Shown: positions 24,584 through 34,188, counted from the first letter of the stretch. The stretch is 60,319 nucleotides of DNA from Pseudomonas sp. KK4 (GCF_001984065.1 NZ_LYVP01000028.1:1-60319); one strand, 5' to 3'. Notes: a model not told the origin generated them from the letters alone. Numbers and translations are program-made.

Positions 24584-25882
24584 ATGAACCCAGCGCCCTC
24601 GAGTATCGCGCAGCCTTCCCAATCCGCACGTCCGCTGACCCGTAACGACTACAAGACGCTGTCGCTCTCGGCACTGGGTGGCGCGCTCGAGTTTTACGAC
24701 TTCATCATCTTCGTGTTCTTCGCCACGGTAGTGGGCAAGCTGTTCTTCCCGGCCGACATGCCTGAATGGCTGCGCCTGATGCAGACCTTCGGCATTTTCG
24801 CCGCCGGCTATCTGGCTCGGCCGCTGGGCGGCATCGTCATGGCGCACTTTGGCGACCTGCTGGGGCGCAAGAAGATGTTCACCCTGAGCATTTTCATGAT
24901 GGCGGTGCCGACCCTGATCATGGGCCTGTTGCCGACCTACGCGCAGATCGGCCTGTGGGCGCCGATCCTGCTGCTGTTGATGCGGGTGATCCAGGGCGCG
25001 GCGATTGGCGGTGAAGTGCCCGGCGCCTGGGTCTTCGTTTCCGAACACGTGCCGCAGCGCCATGTCGGTTATGCCTGCGGCACCCTGACCAGCGGCCTGA
25101 CGGCGGGCATCCTGCTGGGCTCGCTGGTCGCCACGGCGATCAACAGTATCTACACCCCGGTGGAGGTTTCGGATTACGCCTGGCGCATTCCGTTCCTGCT
25201 GGGCGGCGTGTTTGGCCTGTTCTCGGTGTACCTGCGTCGCTGGCTGCACGAGACCCCGGTGTTTGCCGAGCTGCAACAGCGCAAGGCCCTGGCCGAAGAA
25301 GTACCGCTGCGTGCGGTGCTGCGGGATCATCGCGGGGCGATTGCCATTTCCATGCTGCTGACCTGGCTGCTGTCGGCCGGTATCGTGGTGCTGATCCTGA
25401 TGACGCCGACCGTGCTGCAGACGGTCTACCACTTCTCGCCCACCACGGCCCTGCAGTCCAACAGCGTGGCGATCGTGTGCCTGAGCTTTGGCTGCATCAT
25501 TTCCGGTGCCTTGGCCGATCGCTTCGGCGCAGGCCGAGTCTTTGTCTTCGGCTGTGCGGCATTGCTGGCCAGTTCCTGGACCTTCTATCACAGCCTGGCC
25601 GACCATCCAGACTGGCTGTTCCCGATGTATGCATTGACCGGGTTGCTGGTCGGCACCATCGGAGCGGTGCCGTACGTGATGGTCAAGGCGTTCCCGCCGG
25701 TGGTGCGGTTCAGCGGCCTGTCGTTCTCTTACAACGTTGCCTACGCGATCTTTGGCGGCCTGACGCCGATGATCGTCAGCCTGCTGCTCAAGGAAAGCCC
25801 GATGGGGCCTGCTTATTATGTGGCGGTGTTGTGCGGGGTTGGGATTGTGGTGGGTGCGTATCTCTGGAAGAAAGGGCGCTGA
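24584..25882 (+). CDS. MFS transporter of the ProP/citrate-proton symporter type
   Basis: This 432-residue transporter has twelve hydrophobic segments and the metabolite:H+ symporter motifs GGALEFYDF in helix 1 and GDLLGRKK after helix 2. Substrates of this group include citrate, alpha-ketoglutarate and betaine; the sequence does not decide between them. The ATG at 24584 follows AGAGAAG; an ATG six codons upstream is an alternative. A REP pair follows the stop. Confidence 0.88.
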   Translation: MNPAPSSIAQPSQSARPLTRNDYKTLSLSALGGALEFYDFIIFVFFATVVGKLFFPADMPEWLRLMQTFGIFAAGYLARPLGGIVMAHFGDLLGRKKMFTLSIFMMAVPTLIMGLLPTYAQIGLWAPILLLLMRVIQGAAIGGEVPGAWVFVSEHVPQRHVGYACGTLTSGLTAGILLGSLVATAINSIYTPVEVSDYAWRIPFLLGGVFGLFSVYLRRWLHETPVFAELQQRKALAEEVPLRAVLRDHRGAIAISMLLTWLLSAGIVVLILMTPTVLQTVYHFSPTTALQSNSVAIVCLSFGCIISGALADRFGAGRVFVFGCAALLASSWTFYHSLADHPDWLFPMYALTGLLVGTIGAVPYVMVKAFPPVVRFSGLSFSYNVAYAIFGGLTPMIVSLLLKESPMGPAYYVAVLCGVGIVVGAYLWKKGR

Positions 25883-25912
25883 TCCAAAACGTGCGTTGAC
25901 TGACCTGACGCC

Positions 25913-25995
25913 TTCGCGAGCAAGCCCGCTCCCACATTTTGACCGAGATCTCTAAGAGGGCTGCGGTTGAAGGTGGGAGCGGGCTTGCTCGCGAA
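25913..25995. repeat. Pair of REP elements in reverse order
   Basis: REP arms at 25913-25936 and 25972-25995 point in the opposite order from the other doublets of the window. They lie between the MFS gene and the pstS promoter. Confidence 0.85.
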
Positions 25996-26036
25996 GAACG
26001 ATAACGCGGTCTTACCTGGAATCACCGAATACTGGC

Positions 26037-26092
26037 CTTTCATCCAATTGTCATATTTCAGCCATAGAGTGTTCACACGGCCTGCTGATACT
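26037..26092 (+). promoter_or_regulatory. pstS promoter with tandem Pho boxes
   Basis: Four 7-base units spaced by 4 bases (CTTTCAT, TTGTCAT, CAGCCAT, TGTTCAC at 26037, 26048, 26059 and 26070) form two Pho boxes. A -10 candidate, GATACT (26087-26092), begins 10 bases after the last unit, the usual PhoB spacing. PhoB activation of pstS is expected. Confidence 0.75.
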
Positions 26093-26132
26093 TGGCCCCG
26101 ACTTAACACACCCTATCTGCTAGGAGTAAGGC

Positions 26133-27134
26133 ATGAAACTGAAGCGTTTGATGGCGGCAATGACTTTTGTCGCTGCTGGCGTTGCGACTGCCAACGCGGT
26201 TGCCGCTGTTGACCCGTCGATCCCGAGCTACACCAAGACCACTGGTGTGTCGGGCAACCTGTCCAGCGTTGGTTCCGACACCCTGGCCAACCTCATGACC
26301 CTCTGGGCTGAGAACTACAAAAAAGAATACCCGAACGTAAACATCCAGATTCAGGCCGCTGGTTCCGCCACCGCGCCACCTGCGCTGACTGAAGGCACCT
26401 CCAACCTGGGCCCGATGAGCCGCAAGATGAAGGACACCGAACTGGCTGCCTTCGAGCAGAAGTACGGCTACAAGCCCACCGCTATCCCGGTGGCCGTGGA
26501 CGCCCTGGCGGTATTCGTGCACAAGGACAACCCGATCCAGCACCTGACCATGGAACAGGTCGATGCGATCTTCTCGTCCACCCGTCTGTGCGGCGCCAAG
26601 ACCGACGTCAAGACCTGGGGTGACCTGGGTGTGACCGGCGACCTGGCCAACAAGCCAGTTCAACTGTTCGGCCGTAACTCGGTATCCGGCACCTACGGCT
26701 ACTTCAAGGAAGAAGCCCTGTGCAAAGGCGACTACAAGGCTAACGTGAACGAGCAGCCAGGTTCGGCGTCGGTCGTGCAGTCCATCAGCTCCTCGCTGAA
26801 CGGCATCGGCTACTCGGGCATCGGTTACAAGACCGCCAGCGTGAAAACCGTTGCTCTGTCGAAGAAAGGCAGCACCGACTACATCGAAGACACCGAAGAA
26901 AACGCCCTGAACGGCAAGTACCCGCTGTCGCGCTTCCTGTACGTATACGTCAACAAAGCCCCGAACAAGCCTCTGGCCCCGCTGGAAGCCGAGTTCGTGA
27001 AGCTGGTTCTGTCCAAACAGGGCCAGGAAGTCGTAGTAAAAGACGGCTACATCCCACTGCCGGCCAAGGTTGCTGCAAAAGCACTGGCTGACCTGGGTCT
27101 GCAGGAAGGCGGCGCTGAAGTCGCAAAAAAGTAA
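26133..27134 (+). CDS. pstS: Phosphate ABC transporter substrate-binding protein
   Basis: This 333-residue periplasmic protein binds phosphate for the high-affinity Pst transporter. The signal peptide covers about 1-24. Phosphate-contacting segments include [19 protein letters not shown] and [11 protein letters not shown]. The gene is first in the pst cluster and has its own Pho-box promoter. Two stable hairpins follow the stop (27141-27195) before the separate pstC promoter, which fits a high level of pstS mRNA relative to the transporter genes. Confidence 0.97.
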   Translation: MKLKRLMAAMTFVAAGVATANAVAAVDPSIPSYTKTTGVSGNLSSVGSDTLANLMTLWAENYKKEYPNVNIQIQAAGSATAPPALTEGTSNLGPMSRKMKDTELAAFEQKYGYKPTAIPVAVDALAVFVHKDNPIQHLTMEQVDAIFSSTRLCGAKTDVKTWGDLGVTGDLANKPVQLFGRNSVSGTYGYFKEEALCKGDYKANVNEQPGSASVVQSISSSLNGIGYSGIGYKTASVKTVALSKKGSTDYIEDTEENALNGKYPLSRFLYVYVNKAPNKPLAPLEAEFVKLVLSKQGQEVVVKDGYIPLPAKVAAKALADLGLQEGGAEVAKK

Positions 27135-27140
27135 CAAATT

Positions 27141-27195
27141 GAGTCCGGGGTGAACCCCGCCGGACTCGCCTTGGGGGCGGCAGGAGCTGCCCCCA
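27141..27195 (+). other. Two GC-rich hairpins downstream of pstS
   Basis: Hairpins at 27141-27167 (GAGTCCGG with CCGGACTC) and 27172-27195 (TGGGGGC with GCCCCCA) have no T-run. They could protect the pstS mRNA 3' end after partial termination. Confidence 0.6.
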
Positions 27196-27257
27196 TTCAC
27201 TTCTGATTCTTTATCCACTGCTGGTTACGCCAGCGGCGGATTTGTTGCGTCACTGCA

Positions 27258-27291
27258 CTGTCATCTTTCTGTCATACAGGATCGCTAGGGT
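27258..27291 (+). promoter_or_regulatory. pstC promoter with a perfect Pho box
   Basis: CTGTCATCTTTCTGTCAT at 27258-27275 is an exact two-unit Pho box. TAGGGT at 27286-27291, 10 bases later, is the -10 candidate. The predicted RNA start (about 27298) coincides with the ATG of pstC. Confidence 0.85.
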
Positions 27292-27297
27292 GTGCGA

Positions 27298-29580
27298 ATG
27301 AATGATCTGGCCAATTCCAACATGACTACTAATCCCCCCAAGCGAATTGATTTCAATACGCCTGAGCTGCAACGCAAGCGCCGCATTCGCGCGCTCAAGG
27401 ATCGCCTGACCCGCTGGTACGTCCTCGTGGGCGGCCTCGCTGTTCTGGCGGCGATCACGCTGATCTTTTTCTTCCTCGCCTACGTCGTCGCGCCCCTGTT
27501 CCAGGGTGCCAGCCTGACCGCCAAGGACGCCATCACGCCCGCCTGGATGCAAGACGCCGGCAAGCCGTTGATGATCTCCCTGGAAGAGCAGAACCAAGTG
27601 GCGATGCGGGTTTCCGATAAAGGCCAGGCGCTGTTTTTCGACATCGACAGTGGCGCTGAACTCAAGCGCGTCGATTTGCCGATTCCGGCCGGTGCCACCG
27701 TGACCTCAATCGGCGAGGACCAGCCAGGTCACCCGCTGGTAGCCGTGGGCTTGTCCAACGGCCAGGCACTGGTGTTCCGTCATACCTATAAAGTCAGCTA
27801 TCCGGACGGCAAGAAAACCATCTCGCCAGCCGTCGAATACCCCTACGGTGAAGCCCCGATCGCGCTGAACGAAGCGGGCGGCGCATTGGAGCACGTCAGC
27901 CTCAACGCCACCGATACCACCCTGATGCTGGTCGGTGCCACCGGTTCGCAACTCAATGTTCTGTCGCTGACCAGCGAAGAAAACATGATGACCGGCGAAG
28001 TCACCAACGAGCAGAAGCGCATCGATCTGCCGCAGATGAACGAGCCGGTGAAGAACATCTTCGTCGACCCTCGCCAGCAGTGGCTGTACGTGGTCAACGG
28101 TCGTGCCCAGGCCGACGTGTTCAGCCTGCGCGACAAGAGCCTCAATGGTCGCTACAAGCTGCTTGAAGACGGTGACGCACAAGTGACTGCCAGCACGCAG
28201 TTGGTGGGCGGCATTTCGCTGATCGTCGGTGACTCCAAAGGTGGCCTGGCCCAGTGGTTCATGGCCCGTGACCCCGATGGTGAGCAACGCCTGAAGCAGA
28301 TCCGTACCTTCCAGATGGGCACCACGCCTATCGTTGAAATTACCGCTGAAGAACGTCGCAAGGGCTTCGTTGCCCTCGATGCCTCCGGCAAGCTGGGCGT
28401 GTTCCACAGTACTGCGCACCGCACCCTGCTGGTGGACCAGGTGGTCGAAGGCCAGGGCCTGTTCGGTCTGTCGCCTCGGGCCAACCGCGTGATCGTCGAA
28501 GCCGGCGGCAAGATCCAGCCGCTGCTGCTGGACAACCCGCACCCGGAAGTGTCCTGGAGCGCGTTGTGGAGCAAGGTCTGGTACGAGAACTACGACGAGC
28601 CTAAATACGTCTGGCAATCGACCGCCGCCAACACCGATTTCGAACCGAAACTGAGCCTGTCGCCGCTGACCTTCGGCACCCTGAAAGCTGCGTTCTACGC
28701 CATGCTGCTGGCCGCGCCTCTGGCCGTTGCCGCCGCGATCTACACCGCGTACTTCATGGCCCCAGGCATGCGCCGCAAGGTCAAGCCGGTGATCGAGCTG
28801 ATGGAAGCGATGCCGACGGTGATCCTCGGTTTCTTCGCCGGTCTGTTCCTCGCACCTTATGTGGAAGGGCACCTGCCGGGCATCTTCAGCCTGCTGATGC
28901 TGCTGCCGATCGGCATCCTCGTCGCTGGCTTCACCTTCAGCCGCCTGCCTGAGTCCATTCGCCTGAAAGTCCCTGACGGTTGGGAAAGTGCCCTGCTGAT
29001 TCCGGTGATCCTGTTCGTGGGTTGGCTCTCGCTGTACATGAGCCCGTTCATGGAGAACTGGTTCTTCGGCGGCGACATGCGCATGTGGATCTCTCACGAC
29101 CTGGGCATCACCTACGACCAGCGCAACGCACTGGTGGTCGGTCTGGCCATGGGCTTCGCGGTGATCCCGAACATCTACTCCATCGCCGAAGACGCCGTGT
29201 TCAGCGTGCCCCGTGGCCTGACCCTCGGTTCCCTGGCCCTCGGTGCCACGCCTTGGCAGACCATGACCCGCGTAGTGATCCTCACCGCCAGCCCGGGCAT
29301 CTTCTCGGCGCTGATGATCGGCATGGGCCGTGCGGTCGGTGAAACCATGATCGTGCTGATGGCCACCGGTAACACCCCGGTCATGGAAATGAACCTGTTC
29401 GAAGGCCTGCGTACCCTGGCAGCCAACGTCGCGGTGGAAATGCCGGAGTCGGAAGTCGGCGGCAGCCACTACCGCGTGCTGTTCCTCTCGGCGCTGGTGC
29501 TGCTGTTGTTCACCTTCGTCATGAACACCCTCGCGGAACTGATTCGTCAGCGTCTGCGCAAGAAATACTCGTCGCTTTAA
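27298..29580 (+). CDS. pstC: Phosphate ABC transporter permease PstC with a large periplasmic domain
   Basis: This 760-residue permease is more than twice the length of E. coli PstC (about 319). After a first helix (about 40-62) there is a soluble region of about 380 residues rich in beta-strand-like repeats, followed by the usual permease domain from about 455 onward, with the EAA loop (SLALGATPWQTMTRVVILTASPG). The long form is typical of Pseudomonas. The start is uncertain: the ATG at 27298 (MNDLANSN) has no ribosome site and may begin the mRNA; GTG at 27292 and ATG at 27322 are alternatives. Confidence 0.93.
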   Translation: MNDLANSNMTTNPPKRIDFNTPELQRKRRIRALKDRLTRWYVLVGGLAVLAAITLIFFFLAYVVAPLFQGASLTAKDAITPAWMQDAGKPLMISLEEQNQVAMRVSDKGQALFFDIDSGAELKRVDLPIPAGATVTSIGEDQPGHPLVAVGLSNGQALVFRHTYKVSYPDGKKTISPAVEYPYGEAPIALNEAGGALEHVSLNATDTTLMLVGATGSQLNVLSLTSEENMMTGEVTNEQKRIDLPQMNEPVKNIFVDPRQQWLYVVNGRAQADVFSLRDKSLNGRYKLLEDGDAQVTASTQLVGGISLIVGDSKGGLAQWFMARDPDGEQRLKQIRTFQMGTTPIVEITAEERRKGFVALDASGKLGVFHSTAHRTLLVDQVVEGQGLFGLSPRANRVIVEAGGKIQPLLLDNPHPEVSWSALWSKVWYENYDEPKYVWQSTAANTDFEPKLSLSPLTFGTLKAAFYAMLLAAPLAVAAAIYTAYFMAPGMRRKVKPVIELMEAMPTVILGFFAGLFLAPYVEGHLPGIFSLLMLLPIGILVAGFTFSRLPESIRLKVPDGWESALLIPVILFVGWLSLYMSPFMENWFFGGDMRMWISHDLGITYDQRNALVVGLAMGFAVIPNIYSIAEDAVFSVPRGLTLGSLALGATPWQTMTRVVILTASPGIFSALMIGMGRAVGETMIVLMATGNTPVMEMNLFEGLRTLAANVAVEMPESEVGGSHYRVLFLSALVLLLFTFVMNTLAELIRQRLRKKYSSL

Positions 29581-29595
29581 GAAAGGTAGAAGTCT

Positions 29596-31266
29596 GTGAA
29601 ACAGAACTCCCTGAAAGGATGGTTCAAGAGCGGCGCCCCGGGCGTCTGGATCAGCGGTGGCGCGGTGTCCATCGCGGTCATCATGACCATTGGCCTGCTG
29701 GCGGTGATTGCCGTGCGTGGCCTGGGTCACTTCTGGCCGGCGGACCTGGTGCATGCCAGCTACGATGTGCCGGGCCAGGCCAATCACCTGGTCATCGGTG
29801 AAGTGGTGCAGAAGGAAGAAGTACCGCGCGCACGCCTGAAAAGCGCTGGCCTGCCGGTGCCGGACCAAGGTCCCGAGTTCATGACCCGCGAGCTGATCAA
29901 GGTCGGCAACCGTGACTTGAACGGCAATGACTTCACCTGGATCGTCGGTGAGTGGCTGACCAACCAGAAGAACCCGGTTGAACTGATGGCGCTGGAGCGT
30001 CGCGAGTGGGGCAATTTCTACGGCTACCTGGTCAACGTCAAACAGGATGGCAAGGTCATTGCCGAAGGCGAGGCGGCTTGGCCAGAGCTGCAAGCGCGGA
30101 TCAACCGTGTCAATCAGCTGGCTGCGCAACTCAAGACCCTGGAGAAATCCGACATCGGCGCGATCAACGCCGGTCTCGAGCGCATCCGTCTGCATGGCCG
30201 CAAACTGGAACTCGAAGGCAAGCTCGACGCCGCCGCGCAAGCGGACATGGAATCGGAGCGCGCCGAACTCAATGCCCGTTATCAGGACGTCGAGGCACGC
30301 CTGAGTGACCTGCACGCGCAGTTCAATCGCGACAGCCTGACTGCCCGTGATGCCAACGGCAAAGAAATTGAAATCAGCCTTGGCAAAGTGGTTCACGCCT
30401 ACCAGCCGAACGCCATGGGCACCTTCACCAAGATCGGTTTCTACTTCAGCAAGGTCTGGGAATTCCTGAGCGATGACCCTCGTGAAGCGAACACCGAAGG
30501 CGGGATTTTCCCGGCGATCTTCGGCACCGTGATGATGACCCTGATCATGGCGATGATCGTGACCCCGTTCGGCGTGCTGGCGGCGGTGTACCTGCGTGAA
30601 TACGCCAAGCAGAACGCCCTGACCCGGGTGATCCGCATCGCGGTGAACAACCTGGCGGGTGTTCCGGCCATCGTTTACGGCGTGTTCGGCCTGGGCTTCT
30701 TCGTCTATGTACTGGGTGGCTCGCTTGACCGTCTGTTCTTCCCCGAGGCCTTGCCGGCGCCGACCTTCGGTACGCCTGGCCTGCTCTGGGCTTCGTTGAC
30801 CCTGGCGCTGCTGGCAGTACCGGTGGTGATCGTGGCCACCGAAGAAGGCCTGGCACGGATTCCTCGCACCGTGCGTGAGGGCTCGCTGGCCTTGGGCGCC
30901 ACCAAGGCGGAGACCTTGTGGAAGATCGTGCTGCCGATGGCCAGCCCGGCGATGATGACCGGCATGATCCTCGCCGTGGCCCGTGCCGCCGGTGAAGTGG
31001 CGCCGTTGATGCTGGTGGGTGTGGTCAAGCTGGCGCCGTCGCTGCCGGTAGATGGCAACTACCCGTACCTGCACCTGGATCAGAAGATCATGCACCTGGG
31101 CTTCCACATTTATGACGTTGGCTTCCAGAGCCCGAACGTCGAAGCCGCGCGGCCGCTGGTGTACGCCACGGCGCTGCTGCTGGTGCTGGTGATCGCGACA
31201 TTGAACCTGTCGGCCGTTTATATCCGTAACCACCTGCGCGAGAAGTACAAGGCGCTGGACAGCTGA
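29596..31266 (+). CDS. pstA: Phosphate ABC transporter permease PstA, long form
   Basis: This 556-residue permease pairs with PstC in the inner membrane. As with PstC, a soluble region (about 50-285, including a coiled-coil-like stretch rich in Glu, Arg and Leu at about 160-240) is inserted between the first helix and the permease core. The EAA loop is EGSLALGATKAETLWKIVLP. A GTG start with GAAAGG upstream lies 15 bases after pstC. A REP doublet separates it from pstB. Confidence 0.95.
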   Translation: MKQNSLKGWFKSGAPGVWISGGAVSIAVIMTIGLLAVIAVRGLGHFWPADLVHASYDVPGQANHLVIGEVVQKEEVPRARLKSAGLPVPDQGPEFMTRELIKVGNRDLNGNDFTWIVGEWLTNQKNPVELMALERREWGNFYGYLVNVKQDGKVIAEGEAAWPELQARINRVNQLAAQLKTLEKSDIGAINAGLERIRLHGRKLELEGKLDAAAQADMESERAELNARYQDVEARLSDLHAQFNRDSLTARDANGKEIEISLGKVVHAYQPNAMGTFTKIGFYFSKVWEFLSDDPREANTEGGIFPAIFGTVMMTLIMAMIVTPFGVLAAVYLREYAKQNALTRVIRIAVNNLAGVPAIVYGVFGLGFFVYVLGGSLDRLFFPEALPAPTFGTPGLLWASLTLALLAVPVVIVATEEGLARIPRTVREGSLALGATKAETLWKIVLPMASPAMMTGMILAVARAAGEVAPLMLVGVVKLAPSLPVDGNYPYLHLDQKIMHLGFHIYDVGFQSPNVEAARPLVYATALLLVLVIATLNLSAVYIRNHLREKYKALDS

Positions 31267-31271
31267 TCCCC

Positions 31272-31361
31272 TGTGGGAGCGGGCTTGCTCGCGAATGCGG
31301 TCTGACATTCACCGATGATGTCGACTCAGCCACCGCTTTCGCGAGCAAGCCCGCTCCCACA
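31272..31361. repeat. REP doublet inside the pst operon
   Basis: Facing REP arms at 31272-31295 and 31338-31361 lie in the 175-base gap between pstA and pstB. The RNA hairpin could affect read-through or mRNA stability. Confidence 0.9.
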
Positions 31362-31441
31362 TGGATCAGCGTCTACCTGAATATTGATGGGGCTGCCACA
31401 CAGGCGTCCCGAACCGAATTTGTTAGCACAGGGAGCCTCCC

Positions 31442-32275
31442 ATGCAGCACGAAGCACATACCCACGGCATCAACATGTCGGCCCTGGGTCGCGACAAACA
31501 GAGCCTGAACCTCGAGCAGGAAACCGTGGCCATCGAAGTGCCGGGCCTGAGCCTGTTCTACGGCGAGAAACAGGCGCTGTACGACGTCAGCCTGAACATT
31601 CCGAAACAGCGCGTGACCGCCTTCATCGGTCCGTCCGGTTGCGGCAAGTCCACCCTGCTGCGCACCTTCAACCGCATGAACGACCTGGTTGATGGCTGCC
31701 GTGTCGAAGGCGCGATCAACCTGTACGGCAACAACATCTATCGCAAGGGCGAAGACGTGGCCGAGCTGCGTCGTCGCGTCGGCATGGTGTTCCAGAAGCC
31801 CAACCCGTTCCCGAAAACCATCTACGAGAACGTGGTCTACGGCCTGCGCATCCAGGGCATCAACAAAAAGCGCGTGCTCGACGAAGCCGTCGAGTGGGCG
31901 TTGAAAGGCGCTGCGCTGTGGGATGAGGTCAAGGACCGCCTGCACGAATCGGCACTGGGCCTGTCCGGTGGTCAGCAGCAGCGTCTGGTGATCGCCCGCA
32001 CCATCGCCGTGGAACCGGAAGTGCTGCTGCTCGACGAACCCTGCTCGGCACTCGACCCGATCTCGACGCTGAAAGTCGAAGAGCTGATCTACGAACTGAA
32101 ATCAAAGTTCACCATCGTCATCGTGACCCACAACATGCAACAGGCCGCGCGGGTTTCCGACTACACGGCGTTCATGTACATGGGCAAACTGGTGGAGTTC
32201 GGCGACACCGACACCCTGTTCACCAATCCGGCGAAGAAGCAGACCGAAGACTACATTACCGGTCGCTACGGCTAG
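31442..32275 (+). CDS. pstB: Phosphate ABC transporter ATP-binding protein
   Basis: This 277-residue ATPase drives phosphate import and also takes part in PhoR control together with PhoU. Walker A is GPSGCGKST (63-71), the signature is LSGGQQQR and Walker B is [12 protein letters not shown]. The N-terminal extension of about 25 residues is usual in Pseudomonas. phoU follows after 71 bases. Confidence 0.97.
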   Translation: MQHEAHTHGINMSALGRDKQSLNLEQETVAIEVPGLSLFYGEKQALYDVSLNIPKQRVTAFIGPSGCGKSTLLRTFNRMNDLVDGCRVEGAINLYGNNIYRKGEDVAELRRRVGMVFQKPNPFPKTIYENVVYGLRIQGINKKRVLDEAVEWALKGAALWDEVKDRLHESALGLSGGQQQRLVIARTIAVEPEVLLLDEPCSALDPISTLKVEELIYELKSKFTIVIVTHNMQQAARVSDYTAFMYMGKLVEFGDTDTLFTNPAKKQTEDYITGRYG

Positions 32276-32346
32276 GAAGCTGTGGTTGTTCACTGAACTG
32301 ACGCTGCGGCCCACCGCACCTTACCGGACGCTCCAAGGACGCCAAC

Positions 32347-33108
32347 ATGATTAGTAAAGAAGGCCTTACCCACCACATCTCCCAGCAGTTCAACGCCGAG
32401 CTCGAGGAAGTGCGCAGCCACCTCCTGGCCATGGGCGGGCTGGTCGAGAAGCAGGTCAACGACGCGGTGACCGCGCTGATCGAGGCCGACTCGGGCCTGG
32501 CTCAGCAGGTGCGCGAGATCGATGACCAGATCAACCAGATGGAACGCAACATCGACGAAGAATGCCTGCGCATTCTGGCCCGTCGTCAGCCAGCGGCGTC
32601 GGACCTGCGCCTGATCATCAGCATCTCCAAATCGGTGATCGATCTGGAGCGCATCGGTGACGAAGCGACCAAGATCGCCCGCCGCGCCATCCAGCTGTGC
32701 GAAGAAGGCGAAGCACCGCGCGGTTACGTCGAAGTGCGCCATATCGGCGATCAGGTCCGCAACATGGTGCGCGATGCCCTGGACGCCTTTGCCCGTTTCG
32801 ATGCCGACCTGGCGCTGTCGGTGGCGCAATACGACAAGATCATCGACCGCGAATACAAGACCGCCCTGCGAGAGCTGGCGACCTACATGATGGAAGATCC
32901 GCGCTCTATTTCACGGGTCTTGAGCATCATCTGGGTGCTGCGTTCGCTCGAACGTATCGGTGACCATGCACGCAATATCTCGGAACTGGTGATTTACCTG
33001 GTGCGCGGCACCGACGTACGCCACCTGGGCCTGAAACGCATGAAGGAAGAAGTTGAAGGAACAAGCGGTGAAAACGCTAATGTTCCGGGCATAGCTGACG
33101 ATAAGTAA
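32347..33108 (+). CDS. phoU: Phosphate signalling complex protein PhoU
   Basis: This 253-residue all-helical protein has two PhoU repeats (about 20-110 and 125-215). The metal-binding E/DxxxD patterns are visible (DLERIGDEATKIAR and SLERIGDHARNISE). PhoU links Pst transport to PhoR and keeps the Pho regulon off when phosphate is ample. A strong terminator after the stop ends the pst operon. Confidence 0.97.
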   Translation: MISKEGLTHHISQQFNAELEEVRSHLLAMGGLVEKQVNDAVTALIEADSGLAQQVREIDDQINQMERNIDEECLRILARRQPAASDLRLIISISKSVIDLERIGDEATKIARRAIQLCEEGEAPRGYVEVRHIGDQVRNMVRDALDAFARFDADLALSVAQYDKIIDREYKTALRELATYMMEDPRSISRVLSIIWVLRSLERIGDHARNISELVIYLVRGTDVRHLGLKRMKEEVEGTSGENANVPGIADDK

Positions 33109-33120
33109 GGTTGCCCAGAG

Positions 33121-33150
33121 AAAACGCCCGGCCCTTTGGCCGGGCGTTTT
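33121..33150 (+). terminator. Rho-independent terminator of the pst operon
   Basis: A 13-base stem (AAAACGCCCGGCC with GGCCGGGCGTTTT) has a short loop and is followed by CGTTT. It lies 12 bases after phoU. Confidence 0.88.
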
Positions 33151-33276
33151 CGTTTGCGGTTCAAGAATTCGAAATGCAGCACCCGCGAACGAAAAGTCCC
33201 GGCGTGACTGAAGGTTTTTGGCAAAGTGCCATCAGTAAAGCGGTATGCTGGCCGGGATTTTTTAAAGGGGTTTTGG

Positions 33277-34188
33277 ATGAGTAAGGTCAGTGTGTTGGTC
33301 GTGGACGATGCCTCGTTCATTCGTGACCTGGTGAAAAAATGCCTGCGCAATTATTTTCCGGGCATGCGCATCGAAGATGCGATCAATGGCAGAAAGGCTC
33401 AGGCGCTGCTGGCACGGGAAGCGTTCGACCTGGTGTTGTGCGATTGGGAAATGCCGGAGATGTCGGGCCTGGAACTGCTGACCTGGTGCCGTGAGCAGGA
33501 CGCGCTCAAAGGCATGCCATTCGTCATGGTGACCAGCCGCGGCGACAAAGAGAACGTCGTCCAGGCGATCCAGGCCGGGGTCTCGGGTTATGTCAGCAAG
33601 CCCTTCACCAATGAGCAACTGATCACCAAGGTCAAACAGGCGCTGCACAAGGTCGGCAAGCTCGACCAGCTCATGAATACCACCAACACCAAAGTCGCCC
33701 CGGCGTTCGCCAACGATTCGCTCAATGCACTGACCGGCGGCAAGGCTGCGGTGGTCGCGCCCGCGGCACCTGCCGCGGCCGCCGCGCCATCCCGAGGCTT
33801 GCTCAACAGCCCGCCAGTCAAGGCACCGGTAGCGGCCGCGGCGGCCGGGGGAGGGCGTGGACAGGGCCAACTGCGCCTGCCCAACGGCATTCAACAGTGC
33901 GTCATCAAGGCCTTGAGCCTCAAGGAAGCGCTGTTGGTGGTCAAACGTGTCGACACCCTGCCGCAGGTTCTGGACAGCGCCGTGCTCGATCTTGAGCAAG
34001 GTGAAAGCGCCGAGACCGCCCGCTTGAACGGCTACCTGCACGCCATCGTTGCCCATGAGCAGAAGCCCGACAGCGAATGGCTGCAACTGACCTTCCGCTT
34101 CGTCGATCAGGATGCCCAGAAGCTCGACTACATCTCCCGGCTGATTGCCCGGGGGACGGCGCAGAAGCATTTTATTCCGGGGGCGTAA
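33277..34188 (+). CDS. CheY-like response regulator with a PilZ-like C-terminal domain
   Basis: This 303-residue protein has a receiver domain (about 4-125) with acceptor Asp56 and Lys of SKPF near 109. An Ala/Pro-rich linker (about 155-205) follows, then a C-terminal domain (about 205-303) with a PilZ-like arrangement, but the RxxxR and D/NxSxxG c-di-GMP motifs are not clear. This is inference. A homologue lies after phoU in P. aeruginosa (PA5364, from memory). The ATG at 33277 follows AAAGGGG. Confidence 0.85.
   Translation: MSKVSVLVVDDASFIRDLVKKCLRNYFPGMRIEDAINGRKAQALLAREAFDLVLCDWEMPEMSGLELLTWCREQDALKGMPFVMVTSRGDKENVVQAIQAGVSGYVSKPFTNEQLITKVKQALHKVGKLDQLMNTTNTKVAPAFANDSLNALTGGKAAVVAPAAPAAAAAPSRGLLNSPPVKAPVAAAAAGGGRGQGQLRLPNGIQQCVIKALSLKEALLVVKRVDTLPQVLDSAVLDLEQGESAETARLNGYLHAIVAHEQKPDSEWLQLTFRFVDQDAQKLDYISRLIARGTAQKHFIPGA

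Noticed and set aside
27706..31308. A 1200-codon open frame on the minus strand over pstC and pstA
   Set aside because: It is antisense to two clear pst genes, has a His/Gln/Arg-rich composition typical of GC-rich shadow frames, and matches no family.
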